The notes under the pieces are model-generated. The model saw nothing but the letters and a program-made list of their open reading frames with translations, was not told the DNA's origin and ran no database searches. This document shows, one piece after another, positions 1 to 9,680 of a stretch of 49,959 bases of DNA (positions are counted from its first letter, which is position 1; the number at the start of each line of letters is the position of its first letter). This DNA is from Sphingomonadales bacterium (lineage in GTDB: Bacteria; Pseudomonadota; Alphaproteobacteria; Sphingomonadales; Sphingomonadaceae). The stretch covers positions 1 to 49,959 of the forward strand of contig JACXVD010000012.1 in the NCBI GenBank assembly GCA_014763545.1. Reading direction: 5' to 3'. The translations under genes and the position numbers were made by a program.

Positions 1-675
1 CAGATGGGCGGGGTGATGGTCGGTGGCGGCGTCATCGGGTCCGGCATCGGCGCGCTGCTGTTCAATTTCTTCCAGTCGATCGGCCAGATCGATGTGGTCA
101 TCAACGTGCTCTATGTGGTGCTGCTGGGCTCGATCGGCTCGCTGATGCTGCGCGAGGCGATTACCAGCCTGCGCGCCAGCCGCAGCGGGATCAAGCCGCA
201 GGTCGCCAAGCGGCGCCATCACCCGCTGGTGGCGGTGCTGCCGCTGCGCTGGCGCTTCTATCGTTCGGGCCTGTATATTTCGCCCCTTGCGCCGCTGCTG
301 CTCGGCATGGGGGTCGGCATATTGACCATGCTGATGGGTGTGGGCGGCGGCTTCATCCTCGTGCCCGCCATGCTCTACATCCTGGGCATGAGCGCGAATG
401 TCGTGGTCGGCACATCGTTGTTCCAGATCCTGTTCACCACCATGATCACCACGATGATGCATGCGCTGACCACGCATGCGGTCGATGTGGTGCTGGCCGC
501 GCTGTTGCTGCTCGGTTCGGTCTCGGGCGCGCAGATCGGCACCAAGATCGCACTCACGGCCAAGCCGGAGATGCTGCGCCTCGTGCTGGCGGCCACAGTG
601 CTGCTGATCGCGCTCAGGATGCTGTATGGCCTGAGTGTGCGTCCGGACGAGATCTTTACGGTCACCCAGCTGTGA
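1..675 (+). CDS. TauE/SafE-family sulfite/anion exporter, 5' truncated by window
   Basis: This is the C-terminal part (224 residues visible) of a polytopic inner-membrane permease of the TauE/SafE family, which exports or imports sulfite, sulfoacetate or other small sulfur anions. The open frame runs into the left edge of the window, so the Met at base 4 is probably internal. Two family-type glycine-rich segments are visible: MGGVMVGGG at the start and LMGVGGGFILVP near residue 120. Several hydrophobic helices surround them, with a basic loop (VAKRRHH) between. Its stop codon overlaps the GTG start of the TIGR02186 gene by four bases, so the two are translationally coupled. In alphaproteobacteria this pair commonly occurs together. 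The transported anion cannot be told from sequence. Confidence 0.85.
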   Translation, partial: QMGGVMVGGGVIGSGIGALLFNFFQSIGQIDVVINVLYVVLLGSIGSLMLREAITSLRASRSGIKPQVAKRRHHPLVAVLPLRWRFYRSGLYISPLAPLLLGMGVGILTMLMGVGGGFILVPAMLYILGMSANVVVGTSLFQILFTTMITTMMHALTTHAVDVVLAALLLLGSVSGAQIGTKIALTAKPEMLRLVLAATVLLIALRMLYGLSVRPDEIFTVTQL

Positions 676-1427
676 GGCGGCTTGCGTTTCTCCTGCTCTG
701 TTTCGCGGCATTGACCGCGCAGAGCGACCCGATCTTGGTGCCCGAAGTATCCCAGCACGAAGTGCAGGTGCGGCAGGGCTTCACCGGCACCGAATTGCTG
801 CTGTTCGGCGCAATCCTCGACCCGCGCGGACAGCGCGCGGCGCAGAATTACGATATCGTCGTGTTGCTCAAGGGGCCGACCGAGCCGATCCGCGTACGCG
901 AGAAGGAGCGCGTGGGCGGGATCTGGGTCAACGCCGACAGCACCGCATTCAGGTCCGCTCCATCGTTCTTCGCGATTTCATCCTCGCGGCCGATTTCCGA
1001 GATGGTCGATGACAAGACCGCGGCGATTTACGAGCTCGGGCTGAATTACATCCAGTTCTCGCCCAGCGGCGTGATCGATGTTGCCGAACAGCGCCGCTTC
1101 GCAGCCGGGCTGGTCGATTTGCGCGGGCAGCAGGGGCTTTACAAGGAAGACATGCACGGGGTGTCGATCAACGGGAAGGTGCTCTACCAGGCGCGCATCT
1201 CGTTGCCGTCGAATGTGCAGACGGGGAATTACACCGCTGAAACCTTTGCCATTTCGCGTGGGCGGGTAATCGCCACGGCGGTCGCCGATGTCGAGGTGAA
1301 GAAGGTCGGCTTCGAACGTTTCGTGGAAGTGTTCTCCAAGGCGCAGTCGCTGCTCTACGGGCTTGTCGCCGTGGGACTGTCGGTGGCGATGGGTTGGCTT
1401 GCCGGTCGCTTGTTCGCGCTGGTCTGA
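672..1427 (+). CDS. TIGR02186 family membrane protein
   Basis: A 251-residue protein of the alphaproteobacterial family TIGR02186 (Alph_Pro_TM), function unknown. It starts at GTG inside the TauE/SafE stop codon. An N-terminal signal-like segment (residues 1-18) is followed by a large soluble, probably periplasmic, domain with family-type stretches such as VVLLKGP and GGIWVN. A C-terminal transmembrane helix (about residues 229-250) ends the protein, so it is probably anchored facing the periplasm. Family members are usually encoded beside a TauE/SafE permease, as here, which suggests an accessory role to that exporter. That role is inference. Length is normal for the family. Confidence 0.85.
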   Translation: MRRLAFLLLCFAALTAQSDPILVPEVSQHEVQVRQGFTGTELLLFGAILDPRGQRAAQNYDIVVLLKGPTEPIRVREKERVGGIWVNADSTAFRSAPSFFAISSSRPISEMVDDKTAAIYELGLNYIQFSPSGVIDVAEQRRFAAGLVDLRGQQGLYKEDMHGVSINGKVLYQARISLPSNVQTGNYTAETFAISRGRVIATAVADVEVKKVGFERFVEVFSKAQSLLYGLVAVGLSVAMGWLAGRLFALV

Positions 1428-1527
1428 CGATGCGCCGATTGCCGCGACCGGGAGTCGCAGGTTGACCCAATATTAACCCCTTTCCGGCTAGCGAAGCCCC
1501 CAGACAAACGTGGTTTCGGGGCGATAC

Positions 1528-3225
1528 ATGACCGATATGGGGCATCAGAATTTTGACCGCGCGCGCGCTGTGGATCCTGGCGAGGCCGACGCGCCAGCCA
1601 GCCGCGAGCCGAAGCGCAGCAGCAGCAACGCCGCACAGCCCATCGGTGTCGTTCTCGAAATTGCCGGGTCGGGTTCGCAGATCGCGCTCGATATCGAACG
1701 GCTCAACGAATGCATGGCGGACAGCGATCCGTCGATCGCACTGGCCGGCCAGGTCGGCAGCCAGATCAAGATCCGCGTCGGCAAGGGCTGGCTGCTCGCC
1801 AGCGTGCGCAACCAGCGCCAGGATCGCCGCGCGGGCGGGATCGTCGCCAATATCGACTTCCTCGGCGAAGGTGACGAGGAAAAGCTCACCGGCAAGATCC
1901 ACAGCTTCCGCCGCGGTGTCACGCGATACCCGGTGCCGGGCGCGATGATCTATCCGGCGACGACCAACGACCTCAAGCAGATCTATGCCAGCGATGGCCG
2001 TTCTGCGATCCAGGTCGGCACCGTCTATCCCACCAAGGATATCCGCGCCGGCATGTATGTCGACGCCATGCTGGGCAAGCATTTCGCGCTGCTCGGCTCG
2101 ACCGGTACCGGCAAGTCGACCAGCGCTGCGCTGATCCTGCACCGCATCTGCGAGGCTGCGCCCGAAGGGCACATCCTGATGATCGACCCGCACGGCGAAT
2201 ATTCCGCCGCGTTCAAGCAGACGGGCCTGATCCTCGACGTTTCCAACTTGCAGATGCCCTACTGGCTGATGAACTTCGAGGAACATTGCGAAGTCCTGCT
2301 GACCAGCAATGGCAACGAGCGGCAGGTGGATGCCGACATTCTGGCGAAGTGCCTGCTCAAGGCGCGCAGCAAGAACCGGCTGGCCGAGACCATCGGCAAG
2401 ATCACCGTCGATTCCCCGATTCCCTACCTCCTGTCGGACCTCTCCAACGAGATCCAGAACGAGATGGGCAAGCTCGACAAATCGACCACTTCGGCCCCCT
2501 ACATGCGGATCAAGAACAAGCTCGAAGAGCTCAAGGCCGATCCGCGTTACCAGTTCATGTTCTCGGGCATGCTGGTGGGCGACACGATGGCCGAATTCAT
2601 CGCCAAGATCTTCCGCATGCCGTCCAACGGCAAGCCGATCGCGATCATTGACGTGTCGGGCGTGCCGTCTGACATCACCTCGACTGTGGTTGCGGTGCTC
2701 AGTCGCCTGGTGTTCGACTTCGCGATCTGGGGGCGCGAGGAGAAGACCCGCCCGATCCTGCTGGTCTGCGAAGAGGCGCACCGTTACGTTCCCAACGAGA
2801 AGAACGCCGACGGGTCGAGCGTGGGGCGCATCCTCAGCCGCATCGCCAAGGAAGGCCGTAAATACGGGATTTCGCTGGGTCTGATCACCCAGCGCCCGTC
2901 GGACCTTGCCGAAGGTGTGCTGTCGCAGTGCGGCACGATCATCTCGATGCGCCTCAACAACGATCGCGACCAGGCCTTCGTGAAGGCAGCCATGCCCGAA
3001 GGGGCGCGCGGCTTCCTCGACAGTATCCCGGCGCTGCGCAACCGCGAATGCATCATCTGCGGCGAAGGTGTCGCGATTCCCATCCGCGTCGCCTTCGACA
3101 ATGTCGACGAGGCCAAGCGGCCTGCTTCCGAAGACCCCAGCTTCGTCGAGCTGTGGAATGCATCGGGCGGCGAGGAAGACGCCGTGTGGCGCACCGTCCA
3201 GCGCTGGCGGACCCAGGGGCAATAG
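1528..3225 (+). CDS. HerA-like ATP-binding protein (DUF87 P-loop ATPase)
   Basis: A 565-residue P-loop ATPase of the HerA/FtsK superfamily. Walker A GSTGTGKS lies at residues 190-197 and a Walker B-like LLVCEEAH at 411-418. A later arginine-rich ITQRPSDL stretch resembles the sensor/arginine-finger region of HerA proteins. The N-terminal 140 residues could form the small beta-barrel typical of HerA. I chose ATG 1528, which has a GGGG sequence 7 nt upstream; a GTG at 1510 would add six residues. HerA proteins normally work as hexameric DNA translocases with the nuclease NurA in end resection, but no nurA is visible nearby. A weak TTGACC at 1462-1467 could be part of its promoter. The actual substrate is unknown. 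Confidence 0.85.
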   Translation: MTDMGHQNFDRARAVDPGEADAPASREPKRSSSNAAQPIGVVLEIAGSGSQIALDIERLNECMADSDPSIALAGQVGSQIKIRVGKGWLLASVRNQRQDRRAGGIVANIDFLGEGDEEKLTGKIHSFRRGVTRYPVPGAMIYPATTNDLKQIYASDGRSAIQVGTVYPTKDIRAGMYVDAMLGKHFALLGSTGTGKSTSAALILHRICEAAPEGHILMIDPHGEYSAAFKQTGLILDVSNLQMPYWLMNFEEHCEVLLTSNGNERQVDADILAKCLLKARSKNRLAETIGKITVDSPIPYLLSDLSNEIQNEMGKLDKSTTSAPYMRIKNKLEELKADPRYQFMFSGMLVGDTMAEFIAKIFRMPSNGKPIAIIDVSGVPSDITSTVVAVLSRLVFDFAIWGREEKTRPILLVCEEAHRYVPNEKNADGSSVGRILSRIAKEGRKYGISLGLITQRPSDLAEGVLSQCGTIISMRLNNDRDQAFVKAAMPEGARGFLDSIPALRNRECIICGEGVAIPIRVAFDNVDEAKRPASEDPSFVELWNASGGEEDAVWRTVQRWRTQGQ

Positions 3226-3282
3226 GTTCCCGCCAGCCGGGCGGGCTTGCGGCATACTCGCGCAATTGCAATCGCGTGGCGC

Positions 3283-4731
3283 TCAGATATTCGGCGCCAT
3301 CCGACCGGCGGGTTCGCCATCGGCCTGGCTTTCCTCGGCGGCCTCGGTCGCCGGAACCGCCCGCGCGCTCTCGCGCCAGCCGGGGCGGCGATAGGCGATC
3401 CACGACAGCAGCACCGCTGCCAGCGAGCCGACCGGGAAAGCCAGCCACAGCGCATCCTGCCCCAGCCAGTCGCGCGCGCCGAAGACGAAGCCCAGGCGGA
3501 CCGGGAACAGCGAAATCGCCAGCACCACCAGCGGCGCGATCACCGCGCCCCCGGCGCGCATCGTGCCGAAGAACATGATCGTCATGCCGAAGAGTACGAA
3601 GCTCCAGCTCGCCAGCAGCTGGATGTGCCGTGCCAGCGGCACCGCCGGGCTGTCCGGCCCCAGGAACAGCACCAGCAGCGGCCGGTCGAAGGCGAGCAGC
3701 AGCACGGTGAGCAGGCCGGTCATCGCGAAATTGGCGAGCAGCCCGGCGCGCGTGGTCGCTTCCAGCCGGTGGTGCAGCCCGGCGCCGATCGCCTGCGCCG
3801 CCATCGCGCTGACCCCGCCCGAAATCGCCATCGCGGGCATCTGCAAATAGGACCACAGCTGCATCGAGGCGCCATAGGCGGCGGTCGCCAGCAAGCCTTC
3901 GCGATTGACCAGCCCGACCATCGCGATCCCGGCCGAGGACACCAGCAGCATCTGCGCCCCCATCGGCAATCCCTTGCCGAGGATATAGCCCAGCTCGCTG
4001 CGGGCGGGCACGAGATAGCGCAGCTCCGCCCCGCGCAGCCGCAACGGCAGGTCTTTCCAGTAAAGCCAGCCGACCAGAGCGAACAGCGTGACATAGGTCG
4101 CCGTCGCAGTGGCAAGCGCCGACCCGGCGATACCCAGCCGGGGGAAGGGCCCGATGCCCGCGATCAGCAGCGGGTTGAGCGCCACGTCCAGCATGACCGA
4201 CAGCAGCATGAACAGCGCCGGGGTGCGCGAATCGCCCGATCCGCCCAGCCCCATCGCGATGATGATCGTCATCATGCCCGCCGGCATGGAGAGGAAGATG
4301 ATCCGCAGATAGGCGAGCGCGAGGGCATAGGATTCGCCCGGTGTCGCCAGCAGGTGCAGCAATTGCGGGGCGAAGATCCACCCGGTTGCCGCCACCGCCA
4401 CCGCCAGCACGCCGCAGAACCCGATCGCGGTGCCGAAGGTGCGCCGCGCGGCGTCGATCCGCTTCGCACCGAACGCCTGCCCGACCTTGACCGTCGCCGC
4501 CATGCCGAAGCCGAACACGCCGGCGAAGACGAGGAACATCACGATATTGGAATTGGCCGTCGCCGCCAGCGCCGCTTCGCCCAGCAGCCGCCCGACCCAG
4601 ATCGCATTGACCGTGCCGTTGAGCGACTGGAGCAGGTTCGAGGCGAGGGTGGGCACGCTGAACACCAGCAGGGTGCGCAGGATCGGACCGCTGGTGAGGT
4701 CCATGCGTTGCAAGCTGCCGGGGGTGCTCAT
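3283..4731 (-). CDS. MATE family efflux transporter
   Basis: A 482-residue integral membrane protein with about 12 hydrophobic helices, belonging to the multidrug and toxic compound extrusion (MATE/NorM) family, which exports cationic drugs and metabolites using Na+ or H+ gradients. Family features are the N-terminal helix with VPTLASNLLQ and a NAIWVGRLLG segment, a two-bundle organisation, and an internal GKGLPMGAQMLL stretch starting the second half. I chose the ATG that overlaps the queE stop (ATGA, 4728-4731), since the longer upstream frame only reads into queE. It is therefore cotranscribed and coupled with queE, although no functional link is evident. Substrate unknown. Confidence 0.9.
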   Translation of the reverse strand: MSTPGSLQRMDLTSGPILRTLLVFSVPTLASNLLQSLNGTVNAIWVGRLLGEAALAATANSNIVMFLVFAGVFGFGMAATVKVGQAFGAKRIDAARRTFGTAIGFCGVLAVAVAATGWIFAPQLLHLLATPGESYALALAYLRIIFLSMPAGMMTIIIAMGLGGSGDSRTPALFMLLSVMLDVALNPLLIAGIGPFPRLGIAGSALATATATYVTLFALVGWLYWKDLPLRLRGAELRYLVPARSELGYILGKGLPMGAQMLLVSSAGIAMVGLVNREGLLATAAYGASMQLWSYLQMPAMAISGGVSAMAAQAIGAGLHHRLEATTRAGLLANFAMTGLLTVLLLAFDRPLLVLFLGPDSPAVPLARHIQLLASWSFVLFGMTIMFFGTMRAGGAVIAPLVVLAISLFPVRLGFVFGARDWLGQDALWLAFPVGSLAAVLLSWIAYRRPGWRESARAVPATEAAEESQADGEPAGRMAPNI

Positions 4732-5462
4732 GTGCCGCGTGTGTCGCCGAACAGGTGGATATGCAAGCGGTCGCTCATGCGCAAACCATGGGCGAGGCAG
4801 AGCGGCGCCAGCCATTGTTCGCGCTGGCGCAGCGTCGCGCTGTCGGTCCCCTCGGGCATCAGGTAGATGCGCGCCGGGTCCATGCGATAGGTCCGGGCAA
4901 GGGCCAGCACTTCATCGACATCGCCCGGCTGCGCGACCACGAATTTGAAGAAGGCGCGCGGTTCGGCGGCCCAGTGGTGCAGCCGTTCGGGCACCAGCGC
5001 CAGATCGGCGGGATTGCCGCTGTGCGCCAGCTTGGGGCTGACATTGTACTGGTCGACATACACATCGAACCGCACGGGCGGCGCGACGGTGCCGTTGGTT
5101 TCGACCTCGATCCGGTGATCGGGGAGCAGCTTTGCCAGCTCGGCCAGCGCACCTGCCTGCAACAGCGGCTCGCCGCCGGTGATGACGAGGCGGCGCGGGG
5201 CGAAGGCGAGGATGCGCTGCGCCACCTCTTCCTCGGCCAGCGTCAGCTGGTTGTCCTTGCGGGCGAAGTCCACCCCGTCGCGGTGCGGGCGATTATCGCC
5301 CTCGAACCGCCAGGTATAGGCGGTGTCGCACCACTGGCAGGCAAGGTTGCAGCGCGACAGGCGCAGGAAGGTGCAGGGCTGCCCGGCCGATGCCCCTTCG
5401 CCCTGCAGCGAAGCGAAGATCTCCGGCTCGCCGGGCGCCTGTGTGGCAAGGACCAGGCTCAT
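4728..5462 (-). CDS. queE: 7-carboxy-7-deazaguanine synthase QueE
   Basis: A radical SAM enzyme (244 residues) that converts 6-carboxy-5,6,7,8-tetrahydropterin to 7-carboxy-7-deazaguanine in the queuosine/7-deazapurine pathway. The three cluster-binding cysteines are C38, C42 and C45 (CNLACQWC), in the usual CxxxCxxC spacing. The SAM-binding TGGEP motif is at 95-99, and an N-terminal substrate-loop segment FASLQGEG is typical of QueE. Length fits the family. It is the first gene of a two-gene unit with the downstream MATE transporter, joined by an ATGA overlap. No queC, queD or queF lies in the window. I found no preQ1 riboswitch in the upstream 200 bases. Confidence 0.95.
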   Translation of the reverse strand: MSLVLATQAPGEPEIFASLQGEGASAGQPCTFLRLSRCNLACQWCDTAYTWRFEGDNRPHRDGVDFARKDNQLTLAEEEVAQRILAFAPRRLVITGGEPLLQAGALAELAKLLPDHRIEVETNGTVAPPVRFDVYVDQYNVSPKLAHSGNPADLALVPERLHHWAAEPRAFFKFVVAQPGDVDEVLALARTYRMDPARIYLMPEGTDSATLRQREQWLAPLCLAHGLRMSDRLHIHLFGDTRGT

Positions 5463-5518
5463 GCCCGCAAGCCCGCAGGAAAGGGAGACATGGACCGGGT
5501 GTTACACTGTCCTGGCGC

Positions 5519-5570
5519 GAAAAAACCTGCCCCCGGCGGGGCGGCAATTGCGGGGTACGAGGGCAGGTTT
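5519..5570 (-). terminator. Rho-independent terminator downstream of valS
   Basis: On the minus strand a 9-bp stem, AACCTGCCC pairing with GGGCAGGTT, encloses a GC-rich loop of about 28 nt that can itself fold. It is followed by a T run (six T, bases 5525 to 5520). It lies about 110 nt past the valS stop and ahead of queE, so it probably separates the two transcripts. The large loop lowers certainty. Confidence 0.55.
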
Positions 5571-5680
5571 GTCGCGGTCATGCCCGGGCCATGCCACAAA
5601 GCGGCGACGTAGGAAAATCGCGCATGGGCAGGCAGGGGCATTGCGTGGGCCGAACCGGACGTTCGACCCGCGCAATCCGG

Positions 5681-8488
5681 TCAGTCCAGCCGCGCCAGCG
5701 CCGCTTCCAGCCGCGCGACCTCGCCCGCGTGGTGGGCATGGTCGGCACGGGCCTTCTCCACCGCTTCGGGCTTGGCACGTTCGACGAAGCTGGGGTTGCC
5801 CAGCCGCCCTTCGAGCGATTTGGCTTCCTTGCGCGACGCCTCCAGCGCCTTGGCCAGCCGCGCCTTTTCGGCTGCGATGTCGATGATCCCTTCGAGCGGG
5901 ACGACGAAGACATCGCCCATCGCGGTGACTTGCATCGCCGCGCCTGCCGGTGCTTCGCCGGTGTGGATCGGGGTCAGGCGCGCCAGCCGCTCGATCGCAG
6001 CGGCGCTGCGTTCGATCACGCGCGTGGCAAGCTCGGACGGGGCGGCAACCCATGCTTCCAGCTTGGCGCCAGGCGCGATGCCCAGTTCCGCCTTGGCCGC
6101 GCGGGTGGCGCTGGTCAGTTCGATCACCCAATCGATGGCCGCCTTGGCGTGACTGTCGACGCTGGCGTCGGGTTGCGGCCATTGCGCGAGGATCAGCTCG
6201 TAGGGGCGCGTGCCGCCCTGATAGCTGGCCTGCGCGTGCCACAGTTCCTCGGTGATGAAGGGCATGAAGGGGTGCAGCATCACCAGGATCTGGTCGAGCG
6301 CCCAGCCGGCCACGGCACGGGTTTCAGCCGCCGCCGGGCTGTCGGCATCGCCGCCGAACACCGGCTTGATCAGTTCGAGATACCAGTCGCAGAACTGGTC
6401 CCACACGAAATGGTAGATGGCATTGGCCGCGGCGTCGAAGCGCAGCTCGGCCATGGCCTTGTCCAGCTCGGCCACTGTCTGCGCGACTTCGCCGATGATC
6501 CACTGGTTGGCGGCCAGTTTCGCCTGCGGGGCGGCGATCGTGTCGCTCGCGCCGATCCCGTTCGACTGGCAGAAGCGGGTGGCGTTCCACAGCTTGGTGG
6601 CGAAGTTGCGGTATCCCTCGACCCGCTTCTCGTCCATCTTCACGTCGCGGCCCTGGCTTTCCATCGCCGCCATGAAGAAGCGCAGCGCATCGGCGCCGTA
6701 TTGGTCGATCAGGCCGAGCGGATCGACCACATTGCCCTTGGACTTGGACATTTTCGCCCCGTCCGCCGCGCGCACCAGCCCATGGAGATAGAGCCGCTTC
6801 CACGGCACCTCCTTCATGAAATGGATGCCCTGCATCGCCATGCGCGCATCCCAGAAGAACAATATGTCGAAGCCGGAGATCAGCAGGTCGTTGGGGTAAT
6901 GCTTGGCGAGCAGCTCGGTCTGTTCCGGCCAGCCGAGCGTGGCGAAGGGCCACAGCGCGGAGGAGAACCAGGTATCGAGCACGTCGGGATCGCGGGCCAG
7001 CGCCACGCCTTCGCCCGCCATGGCCTGGGCCTCGTCCTCGGTTTCGGCGACGAAAATGGTCCCGTCCTCGGCGAACCACGCCGGAATACGATGGCCCCAC
7101 CACAGTTGGCGCGAAACGCACCACGGCTGGATGTTTTCCATCCAGTTGAAGAAGGTCTTTTCCCAGCTCTTCGGCACGATCTCGATGGCGCCGCTGCGCA
7201 CGGCCTCCATCGGCGCTTCGGCCAGCGTCTTGGCGTCGACATACCACTGGTCGGTCAGCATCGGTTCGATCACCACGCCGCCGCGGTCGCCGAACGGCTG
7301 CATGATCACCTTGTCCTCGACCCCGATCATCAGCCCTTCGGCGTCGATATCGGCCACCACCGCCTTGCGCGCGGCGTAGCGGTCCAGCCCGCGATATTCC
7401 TCGGGCACGAGGTTCATCGCGTCCACTTCGGCGGCGCTGGCGGTCAGTTCGCCCATGGCGATGGCGCGCGCTTTCGCCGATTCCTCTGCATAGGGCGCAC
7501 CGTCGGCGCGCATCGCGGCGACCTCGTCCATCAGCCGGTACATCGGGATGTTGTTGCGGGTAGCGACGCCATAATCGTTTTCGTCGTGCGCGCCGGTGAT
7601 CTTCACCGCGCCCGAACCGAAAGCGGGATCGGGATAATCGTCGGTGATGATCGGGATCAGGCGGCGGTGCTCCTTCGGCCCCACCGGGATCTCGCACAAT
7701 TTGCCCACGATCGGCGCATAGCGCGCATCGGACGGGTGGACCGCCACCGCACCGTCGCCCAGCATGGTTTCGGGCCGGGTGGTGGCGATGGAGATATAGT
7801 CGCGCTCTTCCTCCAGCGTGACGTTGCCGTCCGCATCGCGCTCGACATAGGTGTAGGTTTCACCGCCCGCGAGCGGGTATTTGAAGTGCCACATGTGGCC
7901 CTGCACCTCGCGCGCTTCGACCTCGAGGTCGGAAATCGCGGTCTTGAGCGCCGGGTCCCAGTTCACCAGCCGCTTGTCGCGGTAGATCAGGCCCTGGTTG
8001 TAGAGATCGACAAACACCTTCACCACCGCGCGGGTGAAGTGCGGGTCCATCGTGAACTGCTCGCGGCTCCAGTCCATCGAACAGCCCAGGCGCCGCAGCT
8101 GGCGGGTGATCTGCCCGCCGCTTTCGTGCTTCCACTCCCACACCTTGTCGACGAAGTCTTCGCGCGAATAATTGGTGCGCTTGTCCTGCCGGGCCTCCAG
8201 CTGGCGCTCGACCACCATCTGCGTCGCGATACCCGCATGGTCGGTGCCCACCACCCACAGCGCGTCTTTCCCGCGCAGCCGCTCGTAACGGATCACGATG
8301 TCCTGCAGCGTGTTGTCCAGCGCGTGGCCGATATGCAGGCTGCCGGTGACGTTCGGTGGCGGGTTGACGATGGTGAAGGGGGTCGCATCGGGCCGCTCGG
8401 GCCGGAACAGCCCGTTATTTTCCCAATGGGAATACCATTTCGCCTCAATCGCGGCGGGGTCGAAAGTCTTGTCCAGCGTGGATTCCAT
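5681..8488 (-). CDS. valS: Valyl-tRNA synthetase
   Basis: Class I aminoacyl-tRNA synthetase (935 residues) charging tRNA-Val, cytosolic and essential. The catalytic signatures are HIGH at 52-55 (LHIGHAL) and KMSKS at 579-583. A CP1 editing domain occupies the region between them. The C-terminal 70 residues form a charged alanine/lysine/glutamate-rich helical arm ([19 protein letters not shown]), the tRNA-binding coiled coil of bacterial ValRS. I chose the ATG beginning MESTLDKTF, because the longer upstream frame reads back into the divergent mlaE start region. The full length is typical. It is divergent from the Mla operon, with only 79 bases between the two starts. Confidence 0.97.
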   Translation of the reverse strand: MESTLDKTFDPAAIEAKWYSHWENNGLFRPERPDATPFTIVNPPPNVTGSLHIGHALDNTLQDIVIRYERLRGKDALWVVGTDHAGIATQMVVERQLEARQDKRTNYSREDFVDKVWEWKHESGGQITRQLRRLGCSMDWSREQFTMDPHFTRAVVKVFVDLYNQGLIYRDKRLVNWDPALKTAISDLEVEAREVQGHMWHFKYPLAGGETYTYVERDADGNVTLEEERDYISIATTRPETMLGDGAVAVHPSDARYAPIVGKLCEIPVGPKEHRRLIPIITDDYPDPAFGSGAVKITGAHDENDYGVATRNNIPMYRLMDEVAAMRADGAPYAEESAKARAIAMGELTASAAEVDAMNLVPEEYRGLDRYAARKAVVADIDAEGLMIGVEDKVIMQPFGDRGGVVIEPMLTDQWYVDAKTLAEAPMEAVRSGAIEIVPKSWEKTFFNWMENIQPWCVSRQLWWGHRIPAWFAEDGTIFVAETEDEAQAMAGEGVALARDPDVLDTWFSSALWPFATLGWPEQTELLAKHYPNDLLISGFDILFFWDARMAMQGIHFMKEVPWKRLYLHGLVRAADGAKMSKSKGNVVDPLGLIDQYGADALRFFMAAMESQGRDVKMDEKRVEGYRNFATKLWNATRFCQSNGIGASDTIAAPQAKLAANQWIIGEVAQTVAELDKAMAELRFDAAANAIYHFVWDQFCDWYLELIKPVFGGDADSPAAAETRAVAGWALDQILVMLHPFMPFITEELWHAQASYQGGTRPYELILAQWPQPDASVDSHAKAAIDWVIELTSATRAAKAELGIAPGAKLEAWVAAPSELATRVIERSAAAIERLARLTPIHTGEAPAGAAMQVTAMGDVFVVPLEGIIDIAAEKARLAKALEASRKEAKSLEGRLGNPSFVERAKPEAVEKARADHAHHAGEVARLEAALARLD

Positions 8489-8521
8489 AGCGCTGCGGCC
8501 TTTGCCAGCGCGGCGGCGCAG

Positions 8522-8536
8522 CGACAAGTCTTGTCG
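8522..8536. promoter_or_regulatory. Palindrome CGACAAG-T-CTTGTCG between valS and the mla operon
   Basis: A perfect 7-bp inverted repeat with a single central base lies in the 79-base gap between the divergent valS and mlaE starts. Each arm gives a TTGTCG hexamer on its own strand, so it could be a shared operator or two back-to-back -35-like boxes. No convincing -10 is visible. The function is inference. Confidence 0.35.
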
Positions 8537-8567
8537 ATGCCGCATTTTGCCCGCATACCCGCGCCCG

Positions 8568-9680
8568 ATGAGCGCCGGGGCCAATTTTTCGATTGAACAG
8601 GATTCGTCCGGCGGAAATAGGCTCGTCCTTTCCGGGCCTTATCTCGTTTCCACCATCGGCGCGATCGACCAGGACCTGCGCCGCGTCGATGTCGCGCTGA
8701 GCTGCATCGACCTGTCGAACGTCACCGAAATCGACACTGTCGGCGCCTGGGCGATCTGCGCCCTGCAGCGCGACCATGGCGGCGAGGTGACCGGCGCGAG
8801 CGAGCGGGCGGAGCGGTTGATGGCAGCCGTCGCCGGGCTCGACGGCAATGCACCGATCGAACCCGAACGCGCGCCCGTGCAGCTGCGCGTGACCGAGGCG
8901 ATTGGCGACAAGGTGGTCAATTCGGGCGTGGCGACGCTCAACCTGGTCGGCTTTCTCGGCCTGATCGTCCTCGCTGTCGGCGCGGTCATTCGCCATCCCA
9001 GCCGCTTCCGCGGCAAGGCGCTGGTACGCCAGCTGGAGCTGGTGGGCGTCTCCGCGCTGGGCATCATCGGGCTGATGAGCTTCCTCATCGGGATCGTGAT
9101 CGCGCAGCAGGGCGCGGTGCAGTTGCAGCAATTCGGGGCGGAGGCGCTGACGGTCAACCTCGTCGGGCGGATCACCCTGCGCGAACTGGGCGTGCTGATG
9201 ACCGCGATCATGGTCGCGGGCCGCTCCGGCTCGGCCTTCGCCGCGCAGCTCGGCACGATGAAGCTGACCGAGGAAGTGGACGCGATGCGGACCATCGGCA
9301 TTTCCCCGATGGAAGCGCTGGTACTGCCGCGCATCCTGTCCGCCGTGCTTATGATGCCGCTGCTCGGCTTCTATTCGGCGGTGGTCGCGATCATCGGCGG
9401 CGCAGTGATCGGCGATCTGACGCTGGGCATTCCCTTCTTCACCTTCCTCACCCGGATCAAGGAAGTGGTGCCGCTCTACGATCTGTGGGTCGGGCTGATC
9501 AAGGCACCGGTGTTCGGGCTGATCGTGGCGCTGGCAGGCTGCTACCAGGGCATGCAGGTGAAGGGCAATTCCGAGGAAGTCGGCCTGCGCACCACCATGG
9601 CGGTGGTGCAGGCGATCTTCGCGGTGATCGTGCTCGATGCCTTCTTCGCGGTGTTCTTCACCGAGATCGGCTGGGGATGA
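8568..9680 (+). CDS. mlaE: STAS-MlaE fusion, phospholipid ABC transporter permease
   Basis: A 370-residue permease of the Mla/MCE lipid transport system. Residues 1-95 form a STAS (MlaB-like) domain, with a core stretch [19 protein letters not shown]. The rest is an MlaE permease with five or so hydrophobic helices. Typical MlaE segments are [20 protein letters not shown], the coupling-helix sequence [16 protein letters not shown], and a C-terminal [15 protein letters not shown]. In E. coli MlaB is a separate protein bound to the ATPase, so here it is fused. I chose ATG 8568 because the upstream frame only reads over valS. The stop overlaps the mlaF ATG (ATGA). Confidence 0.92.
   Translation: MSAGANFSIEQDSSGGNRLVLSGPYLVSTIGAIDQDLRRVDVALSCIDLSNVTEIDTVGAWAICALQRDHGGEVTGASERAERLMAAVAGLDGNAPIEPERAPVQLRVTEAIGDKVVNSGVATLNLVGFLGLIVLAVGAVIRHPSRFRGKALVRQLELVGVSALGIIGLMSFLIGIVIAQQGAVQLQQFGAEALTVNLVGRITLRELGVLMTAIMVAGRSGSAFAAQLGTMKLTEEVDAMRTIGISPMEALVLPRILSAVLMMPLLGFYSAVVAIIGGAVIGDLTLGIPFFTFLTRIKEVVPLYDLWVGLIKAPVFGLIVALAGCYQGMQVKGNSEEVGLRTTMAVVQAIFAVIVLDAFFAVFFTEIGWG

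Noticed and set aside
2098-2110. Another GACCGGTACCGG palindrome-like site
   Set aside because: It lies inside the Walker A coding region of the HerA-like gene and reflects codons for the GSTGTGKS motif.
3229-3245. CCCGCC/GGCGGG hairpin between the HerA-like gene and the MATE gene
   Set aside because: It lacks a T tract on either strand; not called as a terminator.
5459-5641. A 60-residue minus-strand frame between valS and queE
   Set aside because: It spans the terminator hairpin and has no Shine-Dalgarno or family features.
5463-5680. preQ1 riboswitch upstream of queE
   Set aside because: No short preQ1-type stem-loop with an A-rich tail was seen near the start; the hairpin present is better explained as the valS terminator.
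5390-8596. A 1068-residue open frame on the plus strand opposite valS
   Set aside because: It is the antisense of a clear ValRS gene with its HIGH and KMSKS motifs. The translated product is rich in Arg, His, Gly and Pro with no recognisable domain, as expected for an antisense frame in high-GC DNA.
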